NCBI GenBank assembly: GCA_013215505.1
Contig: JABSQZ010000007.1
Span: 217,577 to 281,576 of the forward strand
Length of the DNA stretch: 64,000 nucleotides
From: Oceanospirillaceae bacterium
GTDB taxonomy: Bacteria; Pseudomonadota; Gammaproteobacteria; Pseudomonadales; Balneatricaceae
Direction: 5' to 3'
The translations under genes and the position numbers were made by a program. Below, in pieces: positions 9,430-18,754 of this stretch; the first letter of the stretch is position 1; every line of letters starts with the position of its first letter. The notes under the pieces were generated by a model, which made no database searches, was not told the DNA's origin, and saw nothing but the letters and a program-made list of their open reading frames with translations.

Positions 9430-9608
9430 AAAATTGAAAGGGCGTAGTTGATTAGCCGCTTACGGAGCATCCCCCATATTTTTCACCCGCTTTTAAATGT
9501 AGCAGAGCTCATTCAAGGCTCCCGGCACAACTCAGGTACAGTACGGACAGCTTCAGTTTATTTGAGAATAGCTATGATCTTCGCGTCGGTTAAACTTGAT
9601 GTTTTCAT
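9430..9608 (-). pseudogene. Decayed IS3-family orfA (transposase) remnant
   Basis: Read on the minus strand from an ATG at 9608, the peptide MKTSSLTDAKIIAILK, then TVPELCREP, then MSSATF, follows the well-known N-terminus of IS3-family OrfA proteins (helix-turn-helix part). In-frame stops interrupt it at 9560-9558 and about 9513 and 9489, and a frameshift precedes the KYGG segment that normally comes next. The GGAG ribosome-binding site before the ATG is still visible. No orfB or clear terminal repeats remain. It lies in the only large gap of this part of the locus, between the polymerase and a glycosyltransferase, and is evidence of past mobile-element activity. Confidence 0.8.
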
Positions 9609-9642
9609 ATAGAATCTCCTGCGTATATGTTACGAGAAAATT

Positions 9643-10812
9643 CTACTTTTGAGCACTGTTAATGTTATGGGAATGACCATAACGGGAGATATAAAAATAA
9701 AACACAACTGGCACCATAAACCGAGAAATCAGAAAAAACTCTGAAGCCAATAGCGACACTAAAACAGCCCCTAACAACAAGCTGTCGGACCGTCCTGTCA
9801 ATAAAAAACAATAGCTTACAAAAACCAGCCCAAAAGCAAAAACAACTGGGCCTATAATACCAAAGTTTGCTAATAAAAAAGAAAGTATTCCATCAAAATA
9901 GAAAACATCAGCATAAAGTAACGATTTACCAAATAAATAATAGTATTCACCTGACTCTCTAAACACCTCTAGAAACCTAACGACTCTTTTACCTAGAGAG
10001 GAAGTTTCTTCAAAACTAAAAGAGAACAATCTATCCAATTGATACTCAAAGCCAGCTCCCTTTACAAAAAGAAAAAACACCAGAATAAAACAAAGTGAAA
10101 TAAAACCGACTTTAACCAAAAAGGCAGGCTGCCTTAAAGCCTTTATTAAAATCCAAAAAAGGACTATAGCTAGAGCAATACGAGAACCTGTCGCTATTAT
10201 CGCTACAGCTCCAAAGCATAATAAAATGGGCAATAACCAGAAGGGCATGCGTTTAAAGAATTTACCGAGGTTTTCCGAAAAAAAGATTAAACTAATTGCA
10301 AAGTAAGCTGCTAGTAAATGAGCATCAGAAAGGCGAGTATCTTTTATAAATGGAAATGACGGGCGTGGGTGCCATTCAACAAAGAAACTATCATAGAACA
10401 AAACATAGAAAATTGCCCATGAACACAATCCTAAAAAGATAAAGAGAAGTATAACTACAAACTTTCTATACTCTTCAACTGAGAGCGTTTTCATATATGT
10501 AAAAACTATAAAAACAAATAAGCAAATAAACAAAATCTTAGAAAACAAATAAAAGCCGGCAACACTTGGTACCTTCCCTATAACAAAATTAAGATACCAT
10601 GTAAGAATAAAATAGGAACACAACAGAAGGAACAAAGACAGAGGCCATCCGCGAACAAAGTGTATTTTACGACCTCCCCATACGCAAAACAAAAAAGTAA
10701 TGAAAATCACAACATCAACTATTCTTTGACCCAAAAACAGCGGGTATCCAATCCAGAATACCGAAACAATAGTCAACATTAATATTTTGTTCGAATTTCT
10801 AGCGTTTAACAA
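9643..10812 (-). CDS. O-antigen/oligosaccharide polymerase-like membrane protein (Wzy-like)
   Basis: A 389-residue integral membrane protein with about ten predicted helices covering most of its length and a larger hydrophilic stretch in the second half (about residues 245-300), the layout of Wzy and O-antigen ligases. Sequence conservation in this family is low, so the call rests on topology and on its place within a glycan locus. It would polymerise repeat units in the periplasm; a ligase role is the alternative. Its first 14 bp overlap the end of the glycosyltransferase gene upstream. The decayed IS3 fragment sits directly downstream. Confidence 0.75.
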   Translation of the reverse strand: MLNARNSNKILMLTIVSVFWIGYPLFLGQRIVDVVIFITFLFCVWGGRKIHFVRGWPLSLFLLLCSYFILTWYLNFVIGKVPSVAGFYLFSKILFICLFVFIVFTYMKTLSVEEYRKFVVILLFIFLGLCSWAIFYVLFYDSFFVEWHPRPSFPFIKDTRLSDAHLLAAYFAISLIFFSENLGKFFKRMPFWLLPILLCFGAVAIIATGSRIALAIVLFWILIKALRQPAFLVKVGFISLCFILVFFLFVKGAGFEYQLDRLFSFSFEETSSLGKRVVRFLEVFRESGEYYYLFGKSLLYADVFYFDGILSFLLANFGIIGPVVFAFGLVFVSYCFLLTGRSDSLLLGAVLVSLLASEFFLISRFMVPVVFYFYISRYGHSHNINSAQK

Positions 10813-11671
10813 AAAATACCCCCCTAATAAAGCGTTCCAGAAAGTTTGAAAATGGTAGTTTTACAATTAGCGTCTTAAAATAAAGCTGTATCTGTAAACT
10901 ACAATTAAATTTGCCAAAATTATTCAGCTGAATAGTCTTTACCTCACGGCGTAACAAAGAAATGTTAGTAGGGTCAGCTGACACTCCTTCAGAGTTATAA
11001 ACCGATATTTTGAATTCTGGAAAAGTTTTAAAACTTGCTCCTCGTAAGTAGGCCCGAACAAAAAAATCATAATCTGCCAACAACTTCAAGCTAATATCAA
11101 ATCCACCTAATTCTTTAAGAATGCTCCGTCGACAGAAAACACTTTGATGCTGGACACAAGGCCATTTACGGAGATGTTCAGGAAGGGATGGAAAGCGCCT
11201 TACATTAACTTCATTTCCTTCATTATCTTTTACTGAGCAATTGAAATGAACTATTGGTTCATCCCCAGATAAGTGCTCATTAACTAAGGAAAGAACATTA
11301 TCATCATAAAAAACATCCCCACAATTGAGAAAGTAGACCCATTCTCCTGTAGCTTTATTGAGTGCTTTATTCATAGCATCATATATGCCGTGATCTTTCT
11401 CACTTATGAAATAGTCTATTTTATCTTCATAACTACAAATAACATCTAAAGTACCGTCAATCGACCCACCATCTACGACTATATATTCCACATTAGCATA
11501 TGTTTGTGATAACAAATTGTTAATAGTACTCTCAATAACACCTACATTGTTATATACAACTGTAATTATTGTTATTAAACACTGATCCGAATTACTCTTT
11601 TTAAAGATACCTTTTTTTTGAAGGCCACCTTCAATCCTTAAATTACTACTTGTCGTTGGTTTTATGTTCAA
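10799..11671 (-). CDS. Family 2 glycosyltransferase
   Basis: A 290-residue GT-A glycosyltransferase related to the one at 8388. After an N-terminal extension of about 30 residues come VVYNNVGVIESTINNLL, YIVVDGGSIDGTLD and LNCGDVF in the DxD position, then the HQSVF segment that this group carries in the acceptor-side domain. The N-terminal extension may be shorter if translation starts further in. It overlaps the Wzy-like gene by 14 bp. The specificity is unknown. Confidence 0.87.
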   Translation of the reverse strand: MNIKPTTSSNLRIEGGLQKKGIFKKSNSDQCLITIITVVYNNVGVIESTINNLLSQTYANVEYIVVDGGSIDGTLDVICSYEDKIDYFISEKDHGIYDAMNKALNKATGEWVYFLNCGDVFYDDNVLSLVNEHLSGDEPIVHFNCSVKDNEGNEVNVRRFPSLPEHLRKWPCVQHQSVFCRRSILKELGGFDISLKLLADYDFFVRAYLRGASFKTFPEFKISVYNSEGVSADPTNISLLRREVKTIQLNNFGKFNCSLQIQLYFKTLIVKLPFSNFLERFIRGVFFVKR

Positions 11672-11854
11672 AATATATAATTCTCATTAAAATATAACTT
11701 TAATTTCTCCTGATTTAAAACAAGCTGTCGCAAAAAGTTCTTTTCTAGGAACTTTGGTGCCCTTTGAAGCAATCAGCATAATTTACGCAACCAGAGTGAT
11801 AACGAGAGTAGTAATAATAAACTGCCACACTTTAAACATCAGATATTTAGTACA

Positions 11855-12817
11855 CTAGGGTCCTAGCGCTGCACGGCAAAGTCGTTCAATAACACAATCT
11901 ACATCTATCGAAGCTGACCAACCTAATAATAGCTTAGCTTTAGCTGGGTCTCCTCGACTAATCATTATTTCTGAAGGCCGAAGAAGACTCTCATTTGAGT
12001 CAACGAAGTCTTTCCAGTTCAAATCAAAGTATGCAAAGGTTTTTTGAACAAACTCTTCCAATGTGATTGTTCGACCTGTAGCTATGACGAAATCCTGAGG
12101 CTCCTTCAGCTGAAGCATTTTCCACATAGCTTCAACATATTCAGGCGCCCAACCCCAATCTCGTGCAATGGAAAGTGAGCCTAACTCAAGTCTCTCATTA
12201 CTACCATTGTATATACGGTACGCTGCAGAAACAATTTTTTGGGTAACAAAAAGCTTAGGCCGATGCGGTGACTCATGGTTAAACAAAATACCTGAGCAAG
12301 CAAATAAGCCATATGCTTGTCGGTAGTTTTGAACTAGGTAATGCGCGGTTGTTTTAGCCACTGCGTAGGGACTACAAGGGCTAAAGGGAGTTTTTTCACA
12401 TGCAGGTTGTCCCGCAGTATCACCAAAGCAGTCACTAGAGCTCGCACTGAAAAATCGAATTGAAGGGTCTACAAACTTAATGACTTCCAGGCAATTTAAT
12501 GTGCCTCGACCAATGCTATCCATCGCCTCTACCGGCTGCTCAAACGAAAGCCTAACTGAAGTCTGACCAGCTAAATTATATATCTCGTCTGGTTTAATCT
12601 TCTGAACTACAGTTAATACGCTTCGAAAATCAGTCAAGTCCATTGAGCTTATCTGAACTTGATCAGTTATGTTTAAAGAGTCAAGGTTTCCACCTTTGAA
12701 GACCCATGAATCTCGTGAGGTTCCAAATACCTCGTAACCTTTTTTAAGTAAAAAACTCGCTAAGTAGGCTCCATCCTGTCCTGCTATTCCAAATATTAAA
12801 GCTCGCAACTTACTCAC
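11855..12817 (-). CDS. GDP-mannose 4,6-dehydratase-like SDR enzyme (divergent)
   Basis: A 320-residue extended SDR clearly related to Gmd: FGIAGQDGAYLASFLLKKGY at the N-terminus, YNLAGQTSV, SPYAVAKTTAHYLV with Yxxx[11 protein letters not shown] and ARDWGWAPEYVEAMW. I chose the GTG at 12817, which overlaps the stop of the upstream gene as GTGA; a start further upstream adds unrelated residues. Where Gmd has TSE (catalytic Thr and Glu) this protein has SSD, so the acid is Asp. It may still dehydrate GDP-mannose, or act on another NDP-hexose; a canonical Gmd is encoded at 32622. It is shorter than that Gmd (373 residues). Confidence 0.82.
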   Translation of the reverse strand: MSKLRALIFGIAGQDGAYLASFLLKKGYEVFGTSRDSWVFKGGNLDSLNITDQVQISSMDLTDFRSVLTVVQKIKPDEIYNLAGQTSVRLSFEQPVEAMDSIGRGTLNCLEVIKFVDPSIRFFSASSSDCFGDTAGQPACEKTPFSPCSPYAVAKTTAHYLVQNYRQAYGLFACSGILFNHESPHRPKLFVTQKIVSAAYRIYNGSNERLELGSLSIARDWGWAPEYVEAMWKMLQLKEPQDFVIATGRTITLEEFVQKTFAYFDLNWKDFVDSNESLLRPSEIMISRGDPAKAKLLLGWSASIDVDCVIERLCRAALGP

Positions 12818-13908
12818 CCTCCATAAACACGGTGCGTTTCTCTTGCACATTTTTCCCAAGAAAACATAGACACCCGTTTATAACCTTCTTCGATAGCAGA
12901 ATTTCTTAAATTAACATCAGACAGAGCATTTTCGATAGACACTGACATCGAATTAACAGAATACGGATCAAAATAAAACACACTATCACCTACAACTTCA
13001 GGAATAGAGCTCGTTGAACTACAAGCTACCACACACCCGCTACTCATAGCTTCTAAAGGCGGGATACCGAAACCTTCATAAAGTGATGGATAAACAAATA
13101 ATGAGGCATGTTGATAATATGTAGTTAGTAATGCATCATCACCTGACGTCCATATCACCTTTTCACTCAAACCAAGTTCTTGGATCAAATTACATTCTTG
13201 CCGAGTCATAGCTCCACCACCAAACGCTACGAAATTATATTCTGAATTAACACGTTTATTAACTGCATATGCTTTGATCAGACGGTTAAAGTTCTTATAA
13301 CTATCCCTTACTCCTACATAAAGTAAGTACGGTTTATTTGGCGTAGCACTAGCTTTAGACTTGGTGCCTTGGCTATCGTGTCCGAGATATATTACAGAAA
13401 CTTTATTAGGATTCACATTGAGTAAATTAATAACATCATTACGCGTATTATTTGAGATACAAATAATATGATCTGCTCGCTCTATCGCTAATTTTTTATA
13501 TTCTGTAGTTCGATCCCCTTTTGGGAAGTGATCAGGAAACAGTTCATGTATCATATCGTAGACTGTTATCACCCGCTTTGCTTGTTTTGGGCCAACAGCC
13601 TTTGAAGTATAATATGTTTCGTGAATGACATCAGGTTTTAGTACCTCTAATAAAGTTGGTACTAAAAGAGAGTTTAGCGATCTCAATACTTTCCTTGTAT
13701 ACAATATATTTGGAGTCTTCGCTCCATATAAATGCACCGATCTCCTAAGTTTTTTCAGATAGGCATTCCGATATAAAGGACAGCATATCGACAGATCTAA
13801 ATCAGTATCGTTTTGATCTGCTAAATGATTAATAAGCTCAACAAAGTATCGCGATATCCCACCATACTTTTGTATTGAAAAAATTTGATGATCAAACCCT
13901 ACCTTCAT
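12814..13908 (-). CDS. Family 4 glycosyltransferase
   Basis: A GT-B retaining glycosyltransferase of about 364 residues. The N-terminal MKVGFDHQIFSIQKYGGISRYF is typical of GT4 mannosyl- and rhamnosyltransferase relatives. The C-terminal half has the donor-site motif YPSLYEGFGIPPLEA (E-x7-E) followed by SSIPEVVGD. I set the start at the ATG at 13908, which forms an ATGA overlap with the preceding stop, rather than nine codons upstream. The sugar donor is not known. Confidence 0.9.
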   Translation of the reverse strand: MKVGFDHQIFSIQKYGGISRYFVELINHLADQNDTDLDLSICCPLYRNAYLKKLRRSVHLYGAKTPNILYTRKVLRSLNSLLVPTLLEVLKPDVIHETYYTSKAVGPKQAKRVITVYDMIHELFPDHFPKGDRTTEYKKLAIERADHIICISNNTRNDVINLLNVNPNKVSVIYLGHDSQGTKSKASATPNKPYLLYVGVRDSYKNFNRLIKAYAVNKRVNSEYNFVAFGGGAMTRQECNLIQELGLSEKVIWTSGDDALLTTYYQHASLFVYPSLYEGFGIPPLEAMSSGCVVACSSTSSIPEVVGDSVFYFDPYSVNSMSVSIENALSDVNLRNSAIEEGYKRVSMFSWEKCARETHRVYGG

Positions 13909-14891
13909 ACAACACGTCCAATTCCAGACATCCAATCCATAGAATATAAATCAGACAATGAGTTTAACTTGGTCTCCTGGCAATTTTCTACATCGACAAT
14001 AGAAAGATGATTCAATACTGAAAGACGCTCAACTCCTGATCTGTAGGTTAACTCGCCATTAACATTTCTTTCTTCTCGGAAAGCTGACGGGTAACAGACA
14101 GTAGATTTAATAGCTCCCTCAAACTGAGCCATCAAATTATCTCGAACAAAAAAAGCGTTAACACCCGCCGAACAAGAACCAACAAAAGTATATCCTTTCT
14201 TCTTCCCTAGAAAGATTAATGCATTAATAGATGCACCGAAATAGAGATTAGAAAAATGAGCTTTTCCTCTGAGAAAATCTTTTCTATAAGGAACTGTTAA
14301 TAATTGTGTGTCTCCAAAGAGAGCATTATATTCAATCACAACAATCGCTGGATCTATAATATTTATTGCTTCCCATACCCAATAATCATTTCCATCAATA
14401 TCAATGCTCAGAAGCCCTATTTCACCAGCACCAACTCCCTCTATTAAAAGATCGTTGATATTATCTCTATCTATAAAAGCCTCTTTAGCATTTAGATTAT
14501 GCTTCCAATAGATATTTTGTCCACGAACATCTTCAATATTGTTTTTCGAACCATCATATACGCATCCACGCCAATTCCTATTCTGTAACAGAAATCGCGT
14601 GTTTGCTTCACGATAATTCTCAACTCCAAACTCGACAAAGACTGGCTTAATTTCAGGTAATCGGGACACTAACCAATCGATTATACCATCTTCTCCCCAC
14701 TGAGAATAAACCGAGAATTCAACACTAGAAAGATCATTAATTTCTTTCCGCCCACTATTTTGTGACGCTAAAGCTTGGCCTTGTAATATAAGGTTTCGCT
14801 CTTGCATCCTAATAGTCGTTGAGTTCAGATCTCTCCACAGATTACCCACCCGGCGAGAAATTTTTTTAACTAGTTGGCTTTTATAATTCAT
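13905..14891 (-). CDS. FkbM-like SAM-dependent methyltransferase domain protein
   Basis: A 328-residue protein. After a helical, basic N-terminus of about 55 residues comes SQWGEDGIIDWL, then VFVEFGVENYREANTRFL, resembling the SAM-binding first strand and glycine loop of FkbM-type methyltransferases, and LLSIDIDGNDYWVW, an acidic motif at the next strand. Such proteins are frequent in surface-glycan loci, where some O-methylate sugars. The fold assignment is likely, the methyl transfer itself is inferred. The gene is coupled to the GT4 gene by ATGA. Confidence 0.65.
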   Translation of the reverse strand: MNYKSQLVKKISRRVGNLWRDLNSTTIRMQERNLILQGQALASQNSGRKEINDLSSVEFSVYSQWGEDGIIDWLVSRLPEIKPVFVEFGVENYREANTRFLLQNRNWRGCVYDGSKNNIEDVRGQNIYWKHNLNAKEAFIDRDNINDLLIEGVGAGEIGLLSIDIDGNDYWVWEAINIIDPAIVVIEYNALFGDTQLLTVPYRKDFLRGKAHFSNLYFGASINALIFLGKKKGYTFVGSCSAGVNAFFVRDNLMAQFEGAIKSTVCYPSAFREERNVNGELTYRSGVERLSVLNHLSIVDVENCQETKLNSLSDLYSMDWMSGIGRVV

Positions 14892-14901
14892 CTGAACCTC
14901 T

Positions 14902-15948
14902 TTAAAACAGGATATTCTCTAGATTACACTTCAGCAACTCTCTAGAAGCAAAGATATATTCATCTATTTTAACCTGATCAAAATCTTCAAAATCATAAAC
15001 CCAAGTAGAGGAAATGCAAGAAACCAACTCATTCAAGGGTATGATCCTACGACTATCGAAGACTTCTAATAGGGGACCATCTAAGCGTGCAACTACAATC
15101 TCTGAAAAAACCAACAAAAAAGGGGTTCTTGTCATAAGCGCCATAACGACACCATGAAAAGTATCAGTGATAAGCAAACCTGAATGCCCAATCTGATTCA
15201 AAACCTTAGCAGGACCTGCCATTTGATCAGATAAAGAGTAAAATAGTGACGGAAAATACCCGAAATAGCGCAGTTCCCAATTGTCATTTCCTCGAACAGA
15301 AGCAGGTATAATATCTAGATTAAGATCTCGGAGGCTCTTGCATTGCGAAGCATAAACCGCAATCCCGGACCTTGGTATACTATTACCCTCAGAAGAATAG
15401 AAGCTCCTATCAATGAAAAACGCAGGGTCACATGTTAAATACGGTTTTTTACTTGATACCGCCTCTACAAAATTATAAGTAGAACGATCTCTGACGCCCA
15501 AAAATTCAAAAGTTTGAATTTGATTACCAATTATTGAATCACCAGAATGATATGCAGATCCTGCATTAGAAGCGGAAAATGAGCATAGTTTTCCCGATTT
15601 AATGTCATGGCCAAAATAGAATTGATCATTTGGTGCAATAGGGTGATCTTTCATCCAAATTGTATCAGCACCAAAAATTGTAATATCACGCTTTGAGGTG
15701 CTCATTGTGAACTTTATAAGCTTTAACCACCAATAGATTAAACTCACTAACTTTACAAATGCACCTTTTCTACAATGTACTGCAATTTCTTTTACCAGGT
15801 GATTGTGGTGTAGCTCATGTAACACTTCATCATTAGGAAATAGCCCTTCAATCAAACGCTTCATTCCATATGCTTGAAGTAGTTGACCATGATTTGAACC
15901 AAGAACAAAAGTTCGTATATTAAATCGCTTTTTAGATTTATTTGTCAT
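14902..15948 (-). CDS. Polysaccharide pyruvyl transferase family protein
   Basis: A 348-residue protein fitting the polysaccharide pyruvyl transferase family (PF04230), which adds a pyruvate ketal from phosphoenolpyruvate to sugars of surface glycans. The visible signatures are GSNHGQLLQAYG near the N-terminus, ITDTFHGVVMALMTRTPFLL near residue 275 (the family has a conserved S/T-D-R/T-x-H-G patch) and FGADTIWM early on. It overlaps the MurB-like gene by 11 bp. Other family members have non-pyruvyl roles, so the substrate is open. Confidence 0.8.
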   Translation of the reverse strand: MTNKSKKRFNIRTFVLGSNHGQLLQAYGMKRLIEGLFPNDEVLHELHHNHLVKEIAVHCRKGAFVKLVSLIYWWLKLIKFTMSTSKRDITIFGADTIWMKDHPIAPNDQFYFGHDIKSGKLCSFSASNAGSAYHSGDSIIGNQIQTFEFLGVRDRSTYNFVEAVSSKKPYLTCDPAFFIDRSFYSSEGNSIPRSGIAVYASQCKSLRDLNLDIIPASVRGNDNWELRYFGYFPSLFYSLSDQMAGPAKVLNQIGHSGLLITDTFHGVVMALMTRTPFLLVFSEIVVARLDGPLLEVFDSRRIIPLNELVSCISSTWVYDFEDFDQVKIDEYIFASRELLKCNLENILF

Positions 15949-17020
15949 TCAATTCTTCTTCTATAATTTTTTTTTCTTTTTTAAATTGCTCTTCATTAAT
16001 CACTGAAGCTACTGAATCCAAAACTATTTCATTCTCAATCTTTAACCCCGCAGATGTATTCATTTTAACATTCGCCATATATTTTATAACCTCAAGTGAG
16101 CTATGGTTTTTATTGGCAAAGGTGTTAATAGTACACTTTGATGCTAAATCAGACATATAAGATCTATTAAAGCAAAACCCCATCAACCTTTGTGGAAAAT
16201 TGAACTCAGGAAAGGACCTTCTAATAAAAAACATTGGTTTAAGGTTCCATAAAGAAATCAAGGTACGACACAATACTGCAAGTTTTGCATCCTTGCTTTT
16301 ACTGAATTTCTCTATTACAGAAAAGTGAATATCCAAACCTGGGACAACAAAAATGCTCCCTAAATTCGGATACACCCATTCTTGATATGCATGACGGCTG
16401 ATATGAAATCTGCGTGTCAAACGTTCTATATTAGAATGATCTCCAAGATTGAAATTAAATTCGGACTCCAACACAACCATTCCCTGAAGACTTGGCGCGG
16501 AGCGATTACCAAAAACTAAATCCCGCCTTTCTAAAGTTCGGATATCACCATTAGTATCTAGTACCCTCACATTTATAAGCCAATCCGATATAGTATATCC
16601 GTATGCCCCAGCATTCATAATCAGAGCACCGCCAATTGTACCAGGTATTCCCTCCAGTCCTTCTGCACCAGAAAACCCTCTTAGTGCGAGGTCTTTACAA
16701 AAGTCGCCAAGTAAACAACCAGCACCTACACGAACTTTATTTCCCTGGAAATCTACATCGTTTAAAAAATCAGTAAGGATAAAGCAAGCATATTCAACAC
16801 TGTCCAAAAAAAGCAGGTTCGTAGTTTTACCCACGATTTTAAAGGGAAGGTTTCTTGATCTGAATTTATAAATTAGTTCAGTAAAAGCTTCAACATCACC
16901 GGGATAGCAGCAAAACTGTACAACACCTCCTATGCGGGCATAGGAGAATTTACTCAAGGAATAATTTTCTTTGAAGAAAACATTGCTGTCTTCGAGTACT
17001 TCCAAATACCTATTCTTCAT
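15938..17020 (-). CDS. MurB-like FAD-dependent reductase (UDP-N-acetylenolpyruvoylglucosamine reductase paralogue)
   Basis: MurB reduces UDP-GlcNAc-enolpyruvate to UDP-MurNAc with NADPH and FAD. This 360-residue protein has the MurB layout: FSYARIGG at residue 25, the FAD site VGKTTNLLF, VGAGCLLGDFC, and the family hallmark GLEGIPGTIGGALIMNAGAYG (residues 121-141). The active-site Ser is kept (GSIF, Ser222), as are an Arg in FGNRS and an acidic ENE near the C-terminus. The residues after the serine (VVP instead of KNP) diverge from MurB. Being embedded in a glycan locus and tightly overlapped on both sides, it may be a paralogue for a lactyl-type or other glycan sugar rather than cell-wall MurB. 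That is inference; it could also be the genome's only MurB. Confidence 0.82.
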   Translation of the reverse strand: MKNRYLEVLEDSNVFFKENYSLSKFSYARIGGVVQFCCYPGDVEAFTELIYKFRSRNLPFKIVGKTTNLLFLDSVEYACFILTDFLNDVDFQGNKVRVGAGCLLGDFCKDLALRGFSGAEGLEGIPGTIGGALIMNAGAYGYTISDWLINVRVLDTNGDIRTLERRDLVFGNRSAPSLQGMVVLESEFNFNLGDHSNIERLTRRFHISRHAYQEWVYPNLGSIFVVPGLDIHFSVIEKFSKSKDAKLAVLCRTLISLWNLKPMFFIRRSFPEFNFPQRLMGFCFNRSYMSDLASKCTINTFANKNHSSLEVIKYMANVKMNTSAGLKIENEIVLDSVASVINEEQFKKEKKIIEEELNDK

Positions 17021-18554
17021 AATTCAGTGTTATTTCGAAATCATTGTTTTGGGAACTAAAAAACTCTATAGCCTCTGCAACTAAATCTGCGCGTCTGATA
17101 TCACTCTCCACCTTCAAAAAATCAGCTAACCAGTTTTCAACATATGCCGAATCTATCTCTGTCGGAATCGTTTTCTTAAATATCCTAGAGGCATATAAAG
17201 GCTGACATTTAACATTATTCAGAAAAGAATATTTATATAAACTAACAAGGGCATCATCATTAAACCCCTTAAAGCCATACCACTCATCTAAAACTACAGC
17301 TAAATCTTTTTTACAACGTAATACACTTACAAATCGATCACCGGAAAAAAATTGTGAGTTAGTGGCAACAAGCCCAAGGTGCCCTAAAAAGGCACACTCC
17401 GCGGCCACTGATCCATGCTGAGTTGCACATAAGAAATCAGGAAAAACCCTAGACAATTCTTTTACTGAAAACTTTGAGTCCACAAAATACAATCTACTTT
17501 CTTTTTCGGAGCGCTCTATTCCTTCGGTATACTCTTTAATTCTCCAGTCGCACTTCAATTTTTCAAAGTATTTCCGGTCTTTTAAAGTGTAATCTTTATC
17601 TTTATACATACCTGGATGAGGCTTAACTACTACATTCAATCCAGTAGCCAACCCCCATTTAATAATTCCCTCCTGAAATCCGTGAAGATCTCCAAAAGGT
17701 CCCCGCCCATATAAATATTGAGCATCACTCAGTGTAGCAAGAAATAATATGACGGTTCGTCTAGGAGTAAAAACTGGTAATTTAAGCTTCATATCTAATC
17801 TGACATCATGGTCTTTTAAATATGAATATTGAATTTTTCTCTCAACCAAATCATGAATTTTTTTTCTGCCAATAGCTATTTCTTTAGGCGAAAATGTCTC
17901 GTAACAGTACCTACGGTATGTAAGCGACTTACGTAAATCAACTCCCGTGAACCCTTTAAAAACACGAAAACCTTGATGAAGCTCACTATATCTTATTTCC
18001 CGATAATTGCTAGTAATCAGGTATCTCCTAATAACCTCATCATAGCCTGTTGTTTCGAAACTAAAAAAAAGAGTCTCTTTATTATTATAGTTGCTTAGTG
18101 AGTTACGTACATATCGTATTTGATAACCAATATATGGAATACTCGCAAAAAGATACCCAAGAAATTTGTATGATTTATCTGGCAAAATTGGTGTAGTAGG
18201 GTTCCTAAAAAAAGCACTAACTATACAGTCCCCCACTAGAATTCCCTGAAATCTAACTCCTAATACATCTGATACAAACTCTTCCCGCTTTTTGTAGAAA
18301 CTTTTTAAAACTAATAAAACTGTCCAGAGAGATGTTAGAGTATCTTTAATTAAATAAACAATTAAAATTAAGCGCTCTAGGCTTGAAGCTTCGGTAAAAC
18401 GTCTCCGAAGGCTGGGGGGACGGAGCCCCTCTACACGGGCTTCCGCATTACCCTCATTTACCAAAGCAGTCAGTGATTGAATAATAATCTCACCAATTAT
18501 TGAGGGGCTAGCGAGATTAAGAATATTTAATTCTTGCTTAACATTTGATTTCAA
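17010..18554 (-). CDS. Large unknown protein of the glycan locus, capsule-synthesis-like
   Basis: A 514-residue protein that I cannot place firmly. The C-terminal half carries VVVKPHPG and ATQHGSVAAECAFLGH, motifs that resemble the phosphate- and nucleotide-binding parts of GT-B-type capsule polymer or Kdo transferases and of CDP-glycerol transferases. The N-terminal part has one or two hydrophobic stretches (about residues 80-105). It starts just after a 200-bp gap and overlaps the MurB-like gene by 11 bp. A glycosyltransferase is my best guess. Confidence 0.6.
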   Translation of the reverse strand: MKSNVKQELNILNLASPSIIGEIIIQSLTALVNEGNAEARVEGLRPPSLRRRFTEASSLERLILIVYLIKDTLTSLWTVLLVLKSFYKKREEFVSDVLGVRFQGILVGDCIVSAFFRNPTTPILPDKSYKFLGYLFASIPYIGYQIRYVRNSLSNYNNKETLFFSFETTGYDEVIRRYLITSNYREIRYSELHQGFRVFKGFTGVDLRKSLTYRRYCYETFSPKEIAIGRKKIHDLVERKIQYSYLKDHDVRLDMKLKLPVFTPRRTVILFLATLSDAQYLYGRGPFGDLHGFQEGIIKWGLATGLNVVVKPHPGMYKDKDYTLKDRKYFEKLKCDWRIKEYTEGIERSEKESRLYFVDSKFSVKELSRVFPDFLCATQHGSVAAECAFLGHLGLVATNSQFFSGDRFVSVLRCKKDLAVVLDEWYGFKGFNDDALVSLYKYSFLNNVKCQPLYASRIFKKTIPTEIDSAYVENWLADFLKVESDIRRADLVAEAIEFFSSQNNDFEITLNYEE

Positions 18555-18754
18555 AGCATGGAACCCTAGAGAAATTAACTAATCAATATTTGGTAACGAC
18601 CATAAGAACATTATGATACATTCAGTCTTTAACACATTAAATTAAATGGTGTTATTGTAAAACACTCAATAGTCCAGTGGGAATATTTATGTATTTGAGA
18701 ACACTATCGCATCGACTTTGGAATAAAACCCTGCAATAGCGCACCTATCAAATA

